Source: Cypionkella psychrotolerans (GTDB lineage: Bacteria > Pseudomonadota > Alphaproteobacteria > Rhodobacterales > Rhodobacteraceae). From it: a stretch of DNA of 64,000 bases. Positions within the stretch are counted from its first letter, which is position 1. Every line of letters begins with the position of its first letter. The stretch spans positions 413,259-477,258 of the forward strand of contig NZ_LGIC01000086.1 in NCBI RefSeq assembly GCF_001294535.1, in the 5' to 3' direction. The position numbers were made by a program, and so were the translations under genes. Shown here piece by piece: positions 26,174 through 35,833 of the stretch. The notes beneath the pieces are model-generated. The model was not told where the DNA came from and did no database searches. It saw only the letters and a list, made by a program, of their open reading frames with translations.

Positions 26174-26466
26174 TAGTTCAGTCAGACAATTTGACGGTCC
26201 GGCATTTTGCAATCTTAGGTTGTGATTTGAGCTAGAATGTGATGGGCTATATCAGTGGCTTGGCAGTTGTTGCCTGCCATTGATGGGCGCGCTACCCGCG
26301 TAATCCGCCCGATGCCAATGCCCGGCACATGTCAATGCAGGTCTAAGCACCGCGTGAAAATCGTGGCCCTGCTCAACTTGGGCCCAAACAAAACATCGCG
26401 CGATGGGAACGATTGCCTCTCGTCGGAGTTGTATTTTTATCTTTGCGAATCTTGAAAGGAAAGCCG

Positions 26467-26634
26467 ATGAGTTGGGACCAGATCGAAGTCAAATGGGCAG
26501 CGATGGCCCGTCGGGTGCGGTCCGATTTGCCGCAAAATACCCGGCTTGGACCAAGCCAAGTCAAGCCCCTCACGCAGCCGAGTGAGCTGCCCGAGCCGCA
26601 GCCAGCAGAAGTTAGCGCGGCGAACGCCAGGTGA
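26467..26634 (+). CDS. 55-residue protein coupled to cyclic glucan synthase
   Basis: A short ORF with a ribosome site (GAAAGGAAAG) just before its ATG. It starts MSWDQIEVKWAAMARRVRSD, which resembles the opening of CsbD-like stress proteins (MNWDxIEGxWxxxKGK), but continues with a Pro-rich tail (GPSQVKPLTQPSELPEPQP) instead of the CsbD body. It ends GTGA: the TGA at 26632-26634 overlaps the GTG start of the glucan synthase at 26631. This tight coupling, the good ribosome site and the absence of another start for the synthase argue it is translated. Function is unknown; it may only be a leader that sets synthase translation. Confidence 0.6.
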   Translation: MSWDQIEVKWAAMARRVRSDLPQNTRLGPSQVKPLTQPSELPEPQPAEVSAANAR

Positions 26635-29600
26635 CGGGGCGCTTGCGCCTTGCCGGTTGGCTGCAGAGCAAGCCCGTCGACAAGCTGTGGAGTGACAAAG
26701 CACCGATCCGCTCTGATCTATTTGGGATCGAGCGGTTAGAGCATCACGCGGTAAGCTTGGCAGCGGCTCAACCCATCAGCCAAGACCACCCTCTCGCGGT
26801 GTCCAGTCTGCTGACGCGGGTGAAAGATAATGCCAAGGCTTTGCTTGCCGCCTATCGGGCAGGGGCGCAGTCGCTGGATGCAGGCCAGGCCATCACCCCC
26901 GCCGCCGAGTGGTTGTTGGACAATTTTCATATCGTCGAGCAACAGCTGCGCCAGATCGAAGACGATCTGCCGCCCGGCTATTATCGGCATTTGCCAAAAC
27001 TCGCCGATGGCCCTCTGGCCGGCTATCCGCGTGTGCTGGGATTGGCTTGGGCCTATGTTGCGCATACCGATAGCCTCTTGTCTGAGACGGCGCTGTTGCG
27101 TTTTGTCCAATCCTATCAAACGGTTCAGCCATTGACGATTGGCGAGTTATGGGCAGTGGCGATCACCCTGCGCATCGTGTTGATCGAGAATATGCGCCGC
27201 TTGGCAGAGCAGATCACCGAGGCAAACCGCCTGCGTCAAGCTGCGGACGATTTGGTCGATCAGGTCTTGGCCTCCAGCGCTTCCGGTATTTCTGCCCATG
27301 CGGTTCTGGCCGGGTTGGATGGTGTTGATCTGCGCGAGATCATGGCGGCACAGGTGGCCAAACGCCTGCGCGGCACCGATCCGGCGGAAACGCCGCTGGC
27401 GGGTTGGCTCGATGACCGTTTGCGGCATTTGGGGCTGTCGGTTGAGTCGGTGGTGGCCAATGCGCAAGCGCGGCAAGGCGCGTCGAATGTGACCATGCGC
27501 AATATCGTCGCCTCGATGCGGCGGCTTTCCGAAATGGATTGGGCCGATTTTTTTGAAGCGGCCAGCTTGATTGAGGCGCGCTTGCGCGCAACTTCGGGCT
27601 ACGGCGAGATGGATTTTGCCACCCGCAACAGCTACCGCACCGCCATTGAAATGCTCGCCCGCCATTCAGGCCATGACGAGGCTGCGGTGACGGAAGCTGC
27701 TTTGACCATGGCGCAAACGGGCGACACGCCTGCCGCGCGTGATCCGGGTTTTGCGCTGCTTGGCGCGGGTCGCGATGCCCTGTGTCGCAATCTCGGCTAT
27801 GCGCCGCCCCTGCGCATGACACTGGGGCGACAGTGGCGGCGGATGGGGTTGCCGGGGTATTTGGGCGCGATTGCTTTGGCTTCGGTGCTGTTTCTGACCG
27901 CGGCCTTGTGGCTCACTGGATTGCACAGTGCAGCGCTTATTCTCAGTGGCGTCTGGCTGGCGGTTGAGGCTGGAGCCGCGCTGGTCAATCTGCTGATCAC
28001 CCGGCTGGTCGGACCCAAGCCGCTGCCGGGCCTGTCGCTGGAAGACGGCATCCCCGCAAATTTGCGCACGCTTGTTGCGGTGCCGGTTTTGCTGGCCAAT
28101 GTGCAAGACCTGATGCAGCAGATCGAACAACTTGAGGTGCATCACCTCTCCAGCGTCGGTGGGGCGCTGCATTACGCGCTGTTGTCCGATGGCCCGGATA
28201 CAGCCGAGGCCACCACGCCACTTGACACCGCTTTGATCACCACTGCGCGCGCAGCGATTGCTAAGTTGAATGCCACCTATCCCTCCGGCGATGGCGACAG
28301 GTTTCTGTTTCTGCACCGCGAGCGACAATGGAACCCGTCCGAAGGTGTTTGGATGGGGTGGGAGCGCAAACGCGGCAAGTTGATCGAGCTGAACCGATTG
28401 CTGCGCGGCGCGGCGGATACCAGCTTTCTGCCGAGCGCGGTGGTGCCGCAAGGCGTGAAATTTGTCATCACGCTGGATGCCGACACCCGGATTTTGCGTG
28501 ACACCGTGCGGCGGTTGATCGGCAAAATGGCGCATCCGCTGAACCGTCCGGTCATCGACCCTGCCACTCAGCGCGTGATCACGGGCTACGGCATTTTGCA
28601 GCCGCAGGTGACCCCAGCCTTGCCGCTGGGGATGGACGGCTCGCTCTATCAACGGATCTCCTCCAGCCCCGGTGGGATTGAGCCCTACGCGGCGGCAAGC
28701 TCGGATGTGTATCAGGATTTGTTCTCTGAAGGATCGTTTACTGGCAAAGGCATATATGACGTTGATGCTTTCATGGCAGCCATCGAAGGCCGGGTGCCGG
28801 ACAACACCTTGTTAAGTCATGATTTGTTCGAGGGCAGCTTTGCGCGCGCGGGCCTTGCCTCGGATATTCAGGTGGTCGAGGATTTCCCCGCCCGCCAAGA
28901 CGTCGACGCCCGCCGCCAGCACCGCTGGGTGCGCGGCGATTGGCAGTTGTTGCCGTGGATCAGTGGCAGCCGGAAAACCACGGGCGGAATTTCGGCGGTC
29001 AACCGCTGGAAGATGCTCGACAACCTACGCCGCTCTCTACTGGCCCCGATGACACTGCTTTCGTTGTTTGTTGGCTGGCTGTTGCCGCTGCCGCAGGCCT
29101 TAGCTTGGACGGCGGCGGCGCTGGTGTTGCTGGCCCTGCCAAGGCTGATCGCGCTGCCGCTGGCCATTCTGCCGGGACGTGCGGGGATCACCGCGCGCAG
29201 TCACTTTCAGGCCCTGCTGGCGGATGTAAAGATCGCGTTTGCACAGATTTGCCTGACGGTGGTTCTTTTGGCGGATACGGCGGCGCTGATGCTGGACGCA
29301 ATTGTTCGCACCGCTGTTCGGTTGCGCAGCGGCACGCATTTGTTGGAATGGCTGACGGCGGCGCAATCCAGCGGCGGCGGTCTTCCCAGCTATGCCCGGT
29401 TCTATTTGCTTAAAGCGCGCGGCGTGACGCTGGGGCTGCTCATCTGCGGCTTGGCCGTGGCTTTGAATGGCCCTATCTGGCCATTGGCCCTGACCTTTGC
29501 CACCATTTGGCTGGCCGCCCCTGCAGTCGCACGCCTGATCAGCCTGCCCCGCATGGGTCGCGCCATGCCACCGCTGACCACTGCTGAGAGCACCGCATTG

Positions 29601-32600
29601 CGCCTGATCGCCCGGCGCACTTGGCGCTACTTTGAGGCCTTTGTGACCGAGGCCAACCATTTCCTGCCCCCCGACAACTTTCAGGAAATCCCACGCCCGG
29701 TGGTGGCCACTCGCACCTCTCCCACCAATATCGGCCTGTATTTGCTGTCGGTGGCGGTGGCAAAAGACATGGGCTGGATCGGTCAGGCTGAGGCCGTGAC
29801 GCGGCTGGAGCAAACCCTGACCACCATGCAGCGCCTGCCACGGTTTCGCGGCCATCTTTACAACTGGTACGACACCTCGGATCTGCGCGTGCTGGACCCG
29901 GCCTATGTCTCCAGCGTCGATAGCGGTAACCTTGCGGGCCATCTGATTGCCGTCGCGCAGGCCTGCCAAGAATGGCAAACACGCCCCTCTGCACCCGACC
30001 TGCGCGGGCTGCAGGAGGCGCTGGCTTTGGCGCTTGAGGCGCTTTCGGCCAACCCAGAGCCGCAGTTGTCTGCCCTACTTGAGCGCGTGGCAAACCAACC
30101 CGCACTTGCACCTCAGGCCGCTGCATTGGCCGAGGCCCATGCCGGAGCAGACTCAGAACTGGCGTTCTGGACCCGTGCGGTTGCCGCCAGCCACGCCAGC
30201 CAACTGGCTGATCCCGCTTCACCCGAACGCCTGCGCGCCGTGGGCGATCTGGCGCGGCAACTGGCAATGGATATGGAGTTTGGCTTTCTGATGCAGCCGG
30301 AAAAGCAGCTGCTGTCGATTGGCTTTTCCGTCTCGACCAACACGTTAGACGCCAACTGCTATGACCTTCTGGCGTCAGAGGCACGACTTGCCAGCCTGTT
30401 TGCGATTGCCAAGGGCGATGTGGAAACCCGGCATTGGTTTCGGCTTGGTCGCGGAGCCACCCCGATCGGCGCGGGATCGGCGCTGATTTCTTGGTCGGGC
30501 AGCATGTTTGAATATCTGATGCCCTCGCTGGTGATGCGCGCGCCTGCTGGATCGGTGCTGGATGAGACAAACCGCCGGATCGTCGAGCAACAACAGGCCT
30601 ATGCTGCAAGTCTAGGTATTCCATGGGGCATCTCGGAATCTGCTTACAATGCCCGCGATCTGGAGATGACGTATCAATATTCCAACTTCGGCGTGCCGGG
30701 GCTGGGGCTGAAACGCGGCCTCAGCGAAAACCGCGTGCTGGCCCCCTATGCCACTGGGCTTGCCACAATGGTCGATGCCCAAGCGGCGCTGCAGAACTAT
30801 GCGGCTTTGGCTGATCTGGGCGCAGAAGGGCGCTTTGGCTTTTATGAAGCGGTGGATTTCACCGCATCCCGACTGCCCGAAGGTGCCACCAATGTCGTGG
30901 TGCGCAGCTTTATGGCGCATCATCAGGGCATGACCATCACCGCCATCGCCAATGTGCTGCATCATGGGCTGTTGCGCGACCGTTTCCACGCCGAGCCGAT
31001 CATTCAGGCGGTCGAGATGTTGTTGCAAGAACGGGTGCCGCGCGATGTGCCCATCGCCCCGCCCCGCGCCAAAGAAGTCTTGGTGGCGGCGGTCGAAACC
31101 CTGTCCACCCCCGTTGTGCGCCATTTTGACAACCCGATCACCGTTGCGCCAACCGCTCATCTGCTGTCCAACGGCAGCTATGGCGTGATGCTGACCCCCA
31201 CCGGTGCGGGCTTTAGCCGCTGGCGCGATCTGGCGATCACCCGCTGGCGCGCCGATGCAACGCAGGCACAGCATGGCGGCTTCATCTATCTGCGCGATGT
31301 GCGCTCGGGCGGGCAATGGTCGGCGGGCGTGCTGCCCATCGGGCGGGATTCCGGCCTACACCGCGCGGTGTTTTGTGAACATCACGCGGCCTTCACCCAC
31401 ACCGCCCGCCATCTGCTGACCCATACCGAGGTGGTGGTCTCTGCCGAGGATGACGCCGAAGCTCGCCGCGTGACGCTCACCAACACCGGGCGTCATCCAC
31501 GTGAGATTGACGTAACCTCTTACGCCGAACTCGTGCTGGCGGCCCCCTCTGCCGATCTGTCGCATCCGGCGTTCTCAAAGCTGTTCGTTGTCACCGATTA
31601 TTTGCCCGAACTGGGCGTGCTGATCGCCACGCGCCGCAAACGCAGCCCGTCTGACCCCGAGGTCTGGGCCGCGCATGTCGCCGTGGTGGAAGGTGCCGAG
31701 ACAGCACCACTGCAATACGAAACAGACCGGGCGCAGTTCATCGGGCGTGGCCATATGCTAAGCAATCCTGCCGCCGCCGAATCCCCGCTTTCCGGCACCA
31801 TTGGCACTGTGCTGGACCCAATATTTTCGCTGCGCCGTCGGGTGCTGATCCCCGGTGGCGGCCGCGTGCGCGTAACGTTCTGGACCATGGTGGCCGACAC
31901 GCCCGAGGCTTTGTTGGATCTAGTCGAACGCCACCGCGACCCCTCCGCCTTTGGTCGCGCAGTGACACTCGCTTGGACACAAACGCAGGTGCAACTGCGC
32001 CATCTGGGTGTCAGCGCGACCACCACCACCGATTTCCAAAGGCTGGCCGGTATGTTGGTGCGCGGCGATGGGCGGCTGCGGGCCAATGCGGCGCAAATCC
32101 GCGCCGGGGCCGGGCCACAATCCGATCTCTGGGCTTTGGGCGTATCGGGCGACCTGCCAATCGTGTTGTTCCTGATCAGCGATGCCGAGGATATCGGGCG
32201 GCTGCAAGAGGTGCTCGCAGCGGCAGAATACTGGCAGATGCGGCAGTTGGCGGTCGATCTGGTGATCCTGAACGACCGCGCCTCGTCCTATGTGCAAGAT
32301 CTGCAAATCGCGATTGAAGCCGCCGTGCGCTCGTCCCAAGCCCGCCCCAGCACAACGGGAACAGGCGGCAGGATCTATACTTTGCGCGCCGATATGACCC
32401 CACACGAGACGCGCGCGCGTCTGATGGCCGCAGCCGCCATAGTGCTGATCGCCAGCCGGGGCAGCATTGGCGCGCAGCTTGATCTGCTACCCGTCACCCC
32501 AGCCCCTGCGCCGCAAAAACTTGCGCTACCTGCCTTGCCCAGCGCGTCGATCACTCCGCCGCAGCTTGAGTTCTTCAACGGAACCGGTGGTTTTGATCTG

Positions 32601-34955
32601 GATGGCCGCGAATATGTCACCGTGCTGCAAGATGGCCAAAGCACCCCCGCGCCATGGATCAATGTTATTGCCAACCCCAGCTTCGGCTTTCAGGTATCCG
32701 CCGAAGGCAGCGGGTTCACTTGGGCCGAAAACAGCCGCGAGAACCAGATCACCCCGTGGTCAAATGACCCGGTCAGCGATCCGGCGGGTGAGGCGATCTA
32801 TCTACAAGACCTTGAAACCGGGCAAATCTGGACCCCCACCGCTCTGCCCATCCGCAGCAAGGGCAGCTACATCGCCCGCCACGGCTTTGGCTATTCCCGC
32901 TTTCAGCACACGGCCAACGGCATCGACGCCGATATGGTGCAGTTCGTGCCGATGGATGCTCCGGTCAAAATCACCCGCCTGACGCTGCGCAATGCCTCGG
33001 ATCGCGCGCGTCGGCTTTCAGTGACGGCCTATGCCGAATGGGTGCTTGGCACCTCTCGCGGTGCTACGGCCACGGCGCTGATCACCGAAATCGACGCGGA
33101 GACAGGCGCAATTCTAGTCCGCAATCCGCGCGGCATGGCCTTTCCAGGTCGCGTCGCATTCGCCGATCTGGGGGCTGAAACCACCAGCCGCAGCGCGGAT
33201 CGGGCGGAAATTCTGGGGCGTGCGGGCTCGATGGCCGCCCCGGCGCGACTCAGCGACTTCTCCGGCAATGCTGGACCAAAATTCGATCCCTGCGCGACTT
33301 TGCAACGTGAAATCACACTCGCGCCGGGGCAAAGCATGGATGTGACCTTCCTGCTGGGCCAAACCACCAGCCCCGAAGAAGCTCGCGCGCTGATCCTTGC
33401 CACCCGCGCCCGTGATCTGACGGCGGTGCTGGATGAGGTAAAGACGTGGTGGGGTGACTTGCTCGGCACCGTCCAAGTGCGCAGCCCAGATCGCGCGCTG
33501 GATATCATGCTGAACGGCTGGCTGATGTATCAGTCCTTGGCCTGCCGCATCTGGGCCCGCGCCGGGTTCTATCAAGCCAGCGGCGCGTATGGCTTCCGCG
33601 ACCAGTTGCAAGATGGCATGGCGCTGACCGCCCTGCGGCCCGAGATGACGCGGGCGCACCTGCTTCGCGCTGCCGCACGGCAGTTCCCCGAAGGCGATGT
33701 GCAGCACTGGTGGCTGCCTCACTCCGGCCAAGGCGTGCGCACGCGGATTTCCGATGATCGCGTGTGGCTCAGCTATGCGGTGGCGCAATACATCAGCGTT
33801 TCGGGCGATGCCAACGTGTTGGATGAAGTCCTCCCCTTCCTCGAAGGTGCCGATCTGCGCCCCGGCGAGCATGACAATTTTTTCCAACCCGGCATTTCCG
33901 ACACCACCGCCACGCTGTTCGAGCATTGCGCCCGCGGCTTGGATCAGGCGATTGAATTGACCGGAGCGGACGGCATGCCGCTGATCGGTACGGGCGACTG
34001 GAACGACGGCATGAACCGCGTCGGCGAAGCCGGGCAAGGCACCTCCGTCTGGCTCGGCTGGCTGCTGATCGCCACGACCAACGCCATGCGCCCCTTCGCC
34101 GAAGCCCGCGATCCGGCGCGCGCCGCCCGCTGGCAGGCCCATGCTGAACGTGTGCGACTGGCGATTGAGCGCGACGGCTGGGATGGCGCTTGGTATCGCC
34201 GGGGCCGCTTCGACGATGGCAGCCTGCTTGGGTCGTCCAGTTCGGCGGAATGCCAGATCGACTCCATCGCGCAATCTTGGGCGGTGCTGTCGGGGGCTGC
34301 GGAGCCTGATCGCGCGGCCACCGCAATGCAGTCGATGACCGATCACTTGATTAAGCCCGATGTGGCCCTGCTGTTCACCCCGCCGTTTGATCACTCGATG
34401 CCAGATCCCGGCTACATCAAAGGCTACCCGCCCGGCCTGCGCGAGAATGGCGGCCAATATAGCCACGCCGCAATGTGGGCGGTGCTGGCACAGACCCGGC
34501 TTGGCAATGGCGACGCGGCAGGCGCATTGTTTGCCCTGCTGAACCCGATCAACCACGCCCTGACACCCGCCGAGGCCGCGCGCTACAAGGTCGAACCCTA
34601 TGTGATTGCCGCCGATGTCTACTCTGTCGCGCCGCACGCCGGGCGCGGCGGTTGGACATGGTATACCGGCTCTGCCGCATGGATGTACCGCGCCGGGATT
34701 GAAGGGCTGCTGGGCATCACCCGCCAAGGTGACACTCTGTGTTTCGCCCCGTGTTTTCCAAAGGGATGGCCGCAGGTGGAGCTTCGATTGAACCTCGGTC
34801 CCGCGCCCTGCGTGGTGAAAATCCTGAACCCACTTGGTCTTGGCACCGGCTTGAAAGCCGCAAGGCTGAATGGCGAGGACATTGCTTGCGAGGCGGGGGT
34901 TCTGACGGTGTCGCTGGATCGGCTTCAAGGGGAGTTGATGCTTGAGATTGGGTAA
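26631..34955 (+). CDS. ndvB: Cyclic beta-1,2-glucan synthase (NdvB/ChvB type)
   Basis: A 2774-residue inner-membrane enzyme that starts, elongates, trims and cyclises beta-1,2-glucan from UDP-glucose for the periplasm. It has an N-terminal region of about 390 residues, then membrane helices (about 400-465) before a GT84 glycosyltransferase domain with FVITLDADTRILRDTV and QHRWVRGDWQLLPW. More membrane helices follow (about 800-970). After that come carbohydrate-binding folds and a C-terminal GH94 phosphorylase domain with IGTGDWNDGMNRVG and LRENGGQYSHAAMW. Length matches the 2800-residue family norm. The GTG start overlaps the stop of the small upstream ORF. It ends before a strong bidirectional terminator, and no ndvA exporter is adjacent. 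Confidence 0.95.
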   Translation: MTGRLRLAGWLQSKPVDKLWSDKAPIRSDLFGIERLEHHAVSLAAAQPISQDHPLAVSSLLTRVKDNAKALLAAYRAGAQSLDAGQAITPAAEWLLDNFHIVEQQLRQIEDDLPPGYYRHLPKLADGPLAGYPRVLGLAWAYVAHTDSLLSETALLRFVQSYQTVQPLTIGELWAVAITLRIVLIENMRRLAEQITEANRLRQAADDLVDQVLASSASGISAHAVLAGLDGVDLREIMAAQVAKRLRGTDPAETPLAGWLDDRLRHLGLSVESVVANAQARQGASNVTMRNIVASMRRLSEMDWADFFEAASLIEARLRATSGYGEMDFATRNSYRTAIEMLARHSGHDEAAVTEAALTMAQTGDTPAARDPGFALLGAGRDALCRNLGYAPPLRMTLGRQWRRMGLPGYLGAIALASVLFLTAALWLTGLHSAALILSGVWLAVEAGAALVNLLITRLVGPKPLPGLSLEDGIPANLRTLVAVPVLLANVQDLMQQIEQLEVHHLSSVGGALHYALLSDGPDTAEATTPLDTALITTARAAIAKLNATYPSGDGDRFLFLHRERQWNPSEGVWMGWERKRGKLIELNRLLRGAADTSFLPSAVVPQGVKFVITLDADTRILRDTVRRLIGKMAHPLNRPVIDPATQRVITGYGILQPQVTPALPLGMDGSLYQRISSSPGGIEPYAAASSDVYQDLFSEGSFTGKGIYDVDAFMAAIEGRVPDNTLLSHDLFEGSFARAGLASDIQVVEDFPARQDVDARRQHRWVRGDWQLLPWISGSRKTTGGISAVNRWKMLDNLRRSLLAPMTLLSLFVGWLLPLPQALAWTAAALVLLALPRLIALPLAILPGRAGITARSHFQALLADVKIAFAQICLTVVLLADTAALMLDAIVRTAVRLRSGTHLLEWLTAAQSSGGGLPSYARFYLLKARGVTLGLLICGLAVALNGPIWPLALTFATIWLAAPAVARLISLPRMGRAMPPLTTAESTALRLIARRTWRYFEAFVTEANHFLPPDNFQEIPRPVVATRTSPTNIGLYLLSVAVAKDMGWIGQAEAVTRLEQTLTTMQRLPRFRGHLYNWYDTSDLRVLDPAYVSSVDSGNLAGHLIAVAQACQEWQTRPSAPDLRGLQEALALALEALSANPEPQLSALLERVANQPALAPQAAALAEAHAGADSELAFWTRAVAASHASQLADPASPERLRAVGDLARQLAMDMEFGFLMQPEKQLLSIGFSVSTNTLDANCYDLLASEARLASLFAIAKGDVETRHWFRLGRGATPIGAGSALISWSGSMFEYLMPSLVMRAPAGSVLDETNRRIVEQQQAYAASLGIPWGISESAYNARDLEMTYQYSNFGVPGLGLKRGLSENRVLAPYATGLATMVDAQAALQNYAALADLGAEGRFGFYEAVDFTASRLPEGATNVVVRSFMAHHQGMTITAIANVLHHGLLRDRFHAEPIIQAVEMLLQERVPRDVPIAPPRAKEVLVAAVETLSTPVVRHFDNPITVAPTAHLLSNGSYGVMLTPTGAGFSRWRDLAITRWRADATQAQHGGFIYLRDVRSGGQWSAGVLPIGRDSGLHRAVFCEHHAAFTHTARHLLTHTEVVVSAEDDAEARRVTLTNTGRHPREIDVTSYAELVLAAPSADLSHPAFSKLFVVTDYLPELGVLIATRRKRSPSDPEVWAAHVAVVEGAETAPLQYETDRAQFIGRGHMLSNPAAAESPLSGTIGTVLDPIFSLRRRVLIPGGGRVRVTFWTMVADTPEALLDLVERHRDPSAFGRAVTLAWTQTQVQLRHLGVSATTTTDFQRLAGMLVRGDGRLRANAAQIRAGAGPQSDLWALGVSGDLPIVLFLISDAEDIGRLQEVLAAAEYWQMRQLAVDLVILNDRASSYVQDLQIAIEAAVRSSQARPSTTGTGGRIYTLRADMTPHETRARLMAAAAIVLIASRGSIGAQLDLLPVTPAPAPQKLALPALPSASITPPQLEFFNGTGGFDLDGREYVTVLQDGQSTPAPWINVIANPSFGFQVSAEGSGFTWAENSRENQITPWSNDPVSDPAGEAIYLQDLETGQIWTPTALPIRSKGSYIARHGFGYSRFQHTANGIDADMVQFVPMDAPVKITRLTLRNASDRARRLSVTAYAEWVLGTSRGATATALITEIDAETGAILVRNPRGMAFPGRVAFADLGAETTSRSADRAEILGRAGSMAAPARLSDFSGNAGPKFDPCATLQREITLAPGQSMDVTFLLGQTTSPEEARALILATRARDLTAVLDEVKTWWGDLLGTVQVRSPDRALDIMLNGWLMYQSLACRIWARAGFYQASGAYGFRDQLQDGMALTALRPEMTRAHLLRAAARQFPEGDVQHWWLPHSGQGVRTRISDDRVWLSYAVAQYISVSGDANVLDEVLPFLEGADLRPGEHDNFFQPGISDTTATLFEHCARGLDQAIELTGADGMPLIGTGDWNDGMNRVGEAGQGTSVWLGWLLIATTNAMRPFAEARDPARAARWQAHAERVRLAIERDGWDGAWYRRGRFDDGSLLGSSSSAECQIDSIAQSWAVLSGAAEPDRAATAMQSMTDHLIKPDVALLFTPPFDHSMPDPGYIKGYPPGLRENGGQYSHAAMWAVLAQTRLGNGDAAGALFALLNPINHALTPAEAARYKVEPYVIAADVYSVAPHAGRGGWTWYTGSAAWMYRAGIEGLLGITRQGDTLCFAPCFPKGWPQVELRLNLGPAPCVVKILNPLGLGTGLKAARLNGEDIACEAGVLTVSLDRLQGELMLEIG

Positions 34956-34990
34956 CGCAGTTGCGGGTTCGGCAAGCGAAGCGTGACCAT

Positions 34991-35014
34991 AGAGGGAGGC
35001 TAAAGCCTCCCTCT
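34991..35014. terminator. Bidirectional terminator between glucan synthase and hpaI
   Basis: AGAGGGAGGCT (34991-35001) pairs perfectly with AGCCTCCCTCT (35004-35014). Only two bases separate the arms, so the real loop is four bases. It lies 35 bases past the synthase stop and 16 before the hpaI stop; the genes converge here. Confidence 0.75.
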
Positions 35015-35029
35015 TAGTAACCCGCTGGC

Positions 35030-35824
35030 TTAGTAACCCGAAGGCTTCGGACTGGTCGCCGCACCCGCAAAAGCCGCGCGCAACTCTGCGGCTGCGCCAG
35101 ACAACAACCCAACATCACTGCCCACGGCGACAAAACTGGCCCCAAGATCAAGATAGCGCTGCGCCAAGCCGCGATCAGAAGTCAGGATGCCCGCAGCCTT
35201 GCCCAACGACATAATCCGCTTCAAAGCGTCTTCAACCGCCATCTGCACCTCTGCCGCTGCCGGATTGCCCAGATACCCCATATCAGCCGCCAGATCAGCC
35301 GGACCAATGAAGATCCCATCCACCCCCGGCGTGGCGGCAATCGCATCAAGCTGCGCCAGCCCCGCGCGGCTTTCGATCTGCAACAGCAGGCAGGTCTGCG
35401 CATTGGCACTGGCAAGATAGCCGGGCGTGGTCCCGAAATTCGACGCGCGCGCCAAAGCAGCCCCCACACCGCGCACGCCCTGCGGCGGATACAGCATGGC
35501 GCGCGCCATCTCAGCTGCCTGTGCTTCGGTTTCGATCATCGGCACAAGAATGGTCTGCACACCCAGATCAAGGATTTGCTTGATCCGATGCACCTCTCCC
35601 ACTGGCGGGCGCACGATCACATGCGACCGCTGGCCGATGGCTTGCGCCTGCGCCAGAATGGTGGGGATGTCATTCGGCGCGTGTTCGCCGTCGATCAGCA
35701 GCCAGTCGAATCCAGCATTGGCGCAAAGGTCAGCCGTGATCGGGTTGGCCAGACCCAGCCAAAGACCGATTTGCGGGCGGCCTGCGGCAAGACCCGCCTT
35801 AAAGGTATTGAATGGGGCAGGCAT
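35030..35824 (-). CDS. hpaI: HpaI, 4-hydroxy-2-oxoheptanedioate aldolase
   Basis: A 264-residue class II aldolase of the HpcH/HpaI family. It cleaves 4-hydroxy-2-oxoheptane-1,7-dioate to pyruvate and succinate semialdehyde, the last step of homoprotocatechuate meta-cleavage. Motifs: LLIDGEHAPND with the active His, HVIVRPPVGE with the Arg, the metal-binding Glu in LLQIESRAG, and GIFIGPADLAADMG. It is the last gene of the hpa operon, 9 bases after hpaH. A 16-base tandem duplication overlaps its stop codon. Related aldolases act on deoxy-sugar acids, but the neighbours make HpaI the best call. Confidence 0.92.
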   Translation of the reverse strand: MPAPFNTFKAGLAAGRPQIGLWLGLANPITADLCANAGFDWLLIDGEHAPNDIPTILAQAQAIGQRSHVIVRPPVGEVHRIKQILDLGVQTILVPMIETEAQAAEMARAMLYPPQGVRGVGAALARASNFGTTPGYLASANAQTCLLLQIESRAGLAQLDAIAATPGVDGIFIGPADLAADMGYLGNPAAAEVQMAVEDALKRIMSLGKAAGILTSDRGLAQRYLDLGASFVAVGSDVGLLSGAAAELRAAFAGAATSPKPSGY

Positions 35825-35833
35825 GGCAATCCC

